Assembly (NCBI GenBank): GCA_030710605.1
Contig: CP092863.1
Coordinates: 106,564,099-106,628,098 of the forward strand
Origin: Cordylochernes scorpioides
Lineage: Eukaryota; Arthropoda; Arachnida; Pseudoscorpiones; Chernetidae
Length of the DNA stretch: 64,000 nt
Direction of reading: 5' to 3'
Within the stretch, counting starts at the first letter, position 1, and the number at the start of each line of letters is the position of its first letter. A program made the position numbers and the translations under genes. The notes beneath the pieces are model-generated. The model ran no database searches, was not told where the DNA came from, and was given only the letters and a program-made list of their open reading frames with translations. Positions 61,601-64,000 of the stretch are shown here, one piece after another.

Positions 61601-61794
61601 TGACCAAAATATATTTTATTTGAAGAACTATGAATTCCGGCCTGCCTGGCTCTCTCTTTACGACATTTCTAGATGTCCTTTTAGCTTTATAAACAAAAGA
61701 ATTTTGATTTTTATAATCAAATTCCGCGTAAAGCGGAATATATAAAACCACTATGACCAAGCTTGAGAGGCTAGGGACAGGATCTCCGTTAGGG

Positions 61795-61925
61795 AAGAGG
61801 CAGGTTAGGCTTTATTAAGCTCCTTCTCTTCTTCTTCTTCTTCTTTCTTATCTCCACTCAATCACACTAAGGTATCAAGCTTGTAAAGCTTGAGATTTTT
61901 GATGGTGTCTGCCGGGGATATAAAA
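61795..61925 (-). repeat. LINE L1s / SINE-F tail, minus
   Basis: TTCTTCTTCTTC run, TTTCTTATCTCCACTCAATC, GTATCAAGCTTG and GGTGTCTGCCGGGGAT mirror the family tail. Confidence 0.6.
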
Positions 61926-61929
61926 TATA

Positions 61930-63075
61930 AAAAATATGAATATTATAGCTACTATTAAAACCTTCTCAAGAGAGAAAAATAATTTATTTCTTTTTCCTAT
62001 TCTCGAAAGAGAAGAGCAAATCCCTACCCCCCCCCCCCCCCCCCCCCCAAAAAAAAATTCTTATCACCTTACAAAATTTTGTAAATTGTTGTATAAATAA
62101 ATTTATAAATTAATTTTAAATAATTTAATAATTAAATTGAAAAATTCAAATCATAATGCAGAAATTTTAAGGAAATTGTGAGTTACTTTTTTTTAGTAGT
62201 CGTTTAGAGATGCACGAAAGATCGAGATTACATTTAATAAAGATAAAAATGAAACCTATCTCCAGAACCCATGACATTGTTTGAAAAGAGACAATTCTTT
62301 TTTTCTACAAAAAGAGTTACCTTATCAAGGAATGGTGAAATCTCAAAAAAAAAAAAAAAAAGTCAAAGCAAAATGGAACGTCAACCTTTTGTCCTAAATT
62401 GATTAAAAAACACAAAGAGCAACAACAACTTAGTGCCCTCAACTTTTAATCACCGTTCAAAAGGCAATTAACCTTATTCAACAAAAAAAAAAAGAACGTT
62501 TTTTTTTTTTAAATCTCTTTCAACTATACAATCCATTCTCAATATAAGACATAGAAGATAAAAAAAAATAATCGTTTTAATTTTTATATTTTATATTATT
62601 GTCACGCAGAAGACAGCCTTCAGGATGAAAAATAATACAAACGCGCGTGTTTGTAAACAAAGTAATTTGATGATGATAAATAAAGTGAAATCTCTACGAT
62701 CGGAAAATTGAATTGGTGACGTATCCAGTCGACTTAAGCTATAGTGTGAAATCCTGTCGACTCTCGCTTTACTGTGTTAACCGAGAGGAACAGTCAGGAT
62801 GTGGAGAGTTTTCCAGTAACTCTCTGCACCTTGGAAGATCTTTAACAGTTTTCACAGAGTACAGACAGTCGTGGTCGAGGCAGAGTGGAAAGCTTGGGAA
62901 TGTCCATACAAAAACTACTATACATAACTACTAATATTTGGAGAGTAAAAATAAGTATGAGACACGAAGTAAAAAATAACGAAAATTTTGTATATAGATC
63001 GCTTTGTATAGTCAGGTATCTTTGGAGAAGATTGCTTGAAACTTTACAACTGAAAACTCTGTTAGTGTATTATCT
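61930..63075. other. No gene seen; homopolymers
   Basis: A run of about 25 C at 62025-62048 followed by A. Elsewhere A/T runs. A plus frame 62713-62934 has no recognisable feature. Confidence 0.4.
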
Positions 63076-63079
63076 AAAT

Positions 63080-63290
63080 AGAACGACGTTTAACAAGTTT
63101 TATCGCAAATGTTTCTTTTTACAGAACGAAAAAAATCGTAATTTATATCCTTAGGGATGAAGTATGAAAGGATAAATTGTGAAGAGTAATGATAAACGGA
63201 AAAATAAAAGTATCCAGGGATGGGAATCGAACTCAGTGTTTCGTTTACCGGGCAGATGCCATGTTTACTAGGCTACCCTGTACATATTTC
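63080..63290 (-). mobile_element. SINE-B, minus copy
   Basis: GAACGACGTTTAACAAGTTT, GGATGAAGTATGAAAGG, GGAAAAATAAAAGTATCC, then the inverted head (GGGAATCGAACTC, GGCAGATGCCATG, CTAGGCTACCCTG). Confidence 0.7.
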
Positions 63291-63294
63291 TCCA

Positions 63295-63665
63295 TTCGTC
63301 CTTACATACCACTTGACAATGTTGGAACTAACTCGTTTCCTAAAGGGGATAAAAAATGAGGAAATGAAACTTCGCGATTAAAATAAAAATTTAAAACCTA
63401 TTTTGGAAAGGTTATCTTGTAAAAAAAAAAAAAAAGCAAATTAACTATAAAGTTTGTTTAAATATATTCTAACACAAACTTGGATGGCTTTTCTAACCAA
63501 ATTACCATTAGACCTACACTTACTTCGTCTGCTCACCATTTTTATTTTAAAAAATTCCATTCTTCGATATTTTTTTTAATCTTTCCCTGTTATATATACC
63601 TCCTTCCGAACATTTTTTAATTAAAAAAAAACTTCTAAAAAAATATGATTAATTATGTATTAAAT
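63295..63665. other. No gene seen
   Basis: AT-rich DNA; nothing recognised. Confidence 0.4.
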
Positions 63666-63668
63666 ATA

Positions 63669-64000
63669 CAGTGGTACCTCGACATACGAGTTTAATTCGT
63701 TCCGCAACCTTGCTCGTATCTTGAATTACTCGTATCTCGAAGCAAATTTCCCCATACAAAAACAATTGAACTACCATTAATCCGTTCCAACCTCCAAAAT
63801 GTCACCCCAGTCGCCACTCGGATTGGCGCACAGTGCTAGAGTCAATCTGTCCTTCATAGGTTTGTGGCCTGGCATCATCTTCTCTTCTGCCGTTATATAT
63901 GTTCTATTCGGCATCTTTTTCCAGAACAGCCCTGTCTCATCACAATTGAAGACTTGCTGAGAGATGTATCCTTGGGCTTTTATTAGATCGGAAAATGTTT
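63669..64000 (-). mobile_element. Tigger/pogo-type element, right end
   Basis: TA then CAGTGGTACCTCGACATACG, the inverted terminus. A second subterminal TCGTATCTCGA block follows. Inside lies the tail of a broken transposase (63777-64000). The element continues beyond the window. Confidence 0.85.
63777..64000 (-). pseudogene. Tigger-type transposase, partial and deleted
   Basis: The minus frame reads FNCDETGLFWKKMPNRTYI then MPGHKPMKDRLTLALCANPS and, after SGD, jumps to WGDILEVGTD and a stop. CDETGLFWK contains the first catalytic Asp of the DDE domain (CENP-B/jerky-type transposases). The normal protein continues for well over 100 residues with two more acidic catalytic residues, so the 3' half is deleted. 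The upstream part lies outside the window. Confidence 0.85.

Overview
The window looks like repeat-packed, AT-rich intergenic DNA from an animal nuclear genome, most likely an arthropod and plausibly an arachnid or spider. The organism call is inference. It rests on tRNA-derived SINEs, pogo/Tigger, hAT and Helitron elements, a 100-N scaffold gap, and decayed LINE C-termini that resemble arthropod Jockey/I-type elements from memory. No complete host gene can be supported. Almost all open frames are chance frames, transposon remnants or minisatellite frames. Four short stretches look more like exons or genes than the rest: 11892-12176 minus, 16344-16532 minus, 44808-44979 plus and 61183-61383 minus. 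None is convincing.

Layout. 0.5-8 kb: a pogo-type terminal-repeat array, a Helitron, LINE tails, a 150-bp-arm foldback, a Tigger derivative and a SINE foldback. 8-13.3 kb: a TTAA-flanked MITE, three LINE 3' ends with nested insertions, an unrecognised 94-codon acidic ORF and a 79-bp tandem array. 13.5-24 kb: SINEs, a second foldback, MITEs, 150- and 185-bp tandem repeats and an LTR-like piece. 24.6-30.8 kb: a 90-bp minisatellite, a SINE array with a nested hAT element, a LINE end whose 3' tail is repeated eight or nine times, a Helitron, and a tandem tRNA-SINE array. 32-39.9 kb: MITE arrays, a 187-bp array, a second LINE-tail array, and a 29-bp array carrying about 22 kappaB-type sites. 40-43 kb: a 1.36-kb palindrome and two Helitrons. 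After the gap at 43387-43486: a roughly 140-bp array, a 2-kb 47-bp minisatellite open in all three forward frames, a roughly 145-bp satellite, more SINEs and MITEs, a fourth foldback at 60.4 kb, and a truncated Tigger transposase running off the right edge.

Interactions. The elements are heavily nested, and target-site duplications allow some events to be ordered: SINE-B into a LINE, a MITE into a LINE, SINE-P into SINE-C, SINE-F into a LINE tail, hAT into SINE-A, foldbacks into a LINE tail and other DNA. Two themes recur. First, LINE 3' ends and the terminal units of several MITE families are repeated head to tail. Second, a group of foldback elements has inverted arms carrying a CTGNNGA...GAAAGCT hairpin, 10-12 bp target duplications and a 25-30 bp extra segment on one side. 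The second theme resembles Penelope-like elements with inverted pLTRs and is my main candidate for something under-described.
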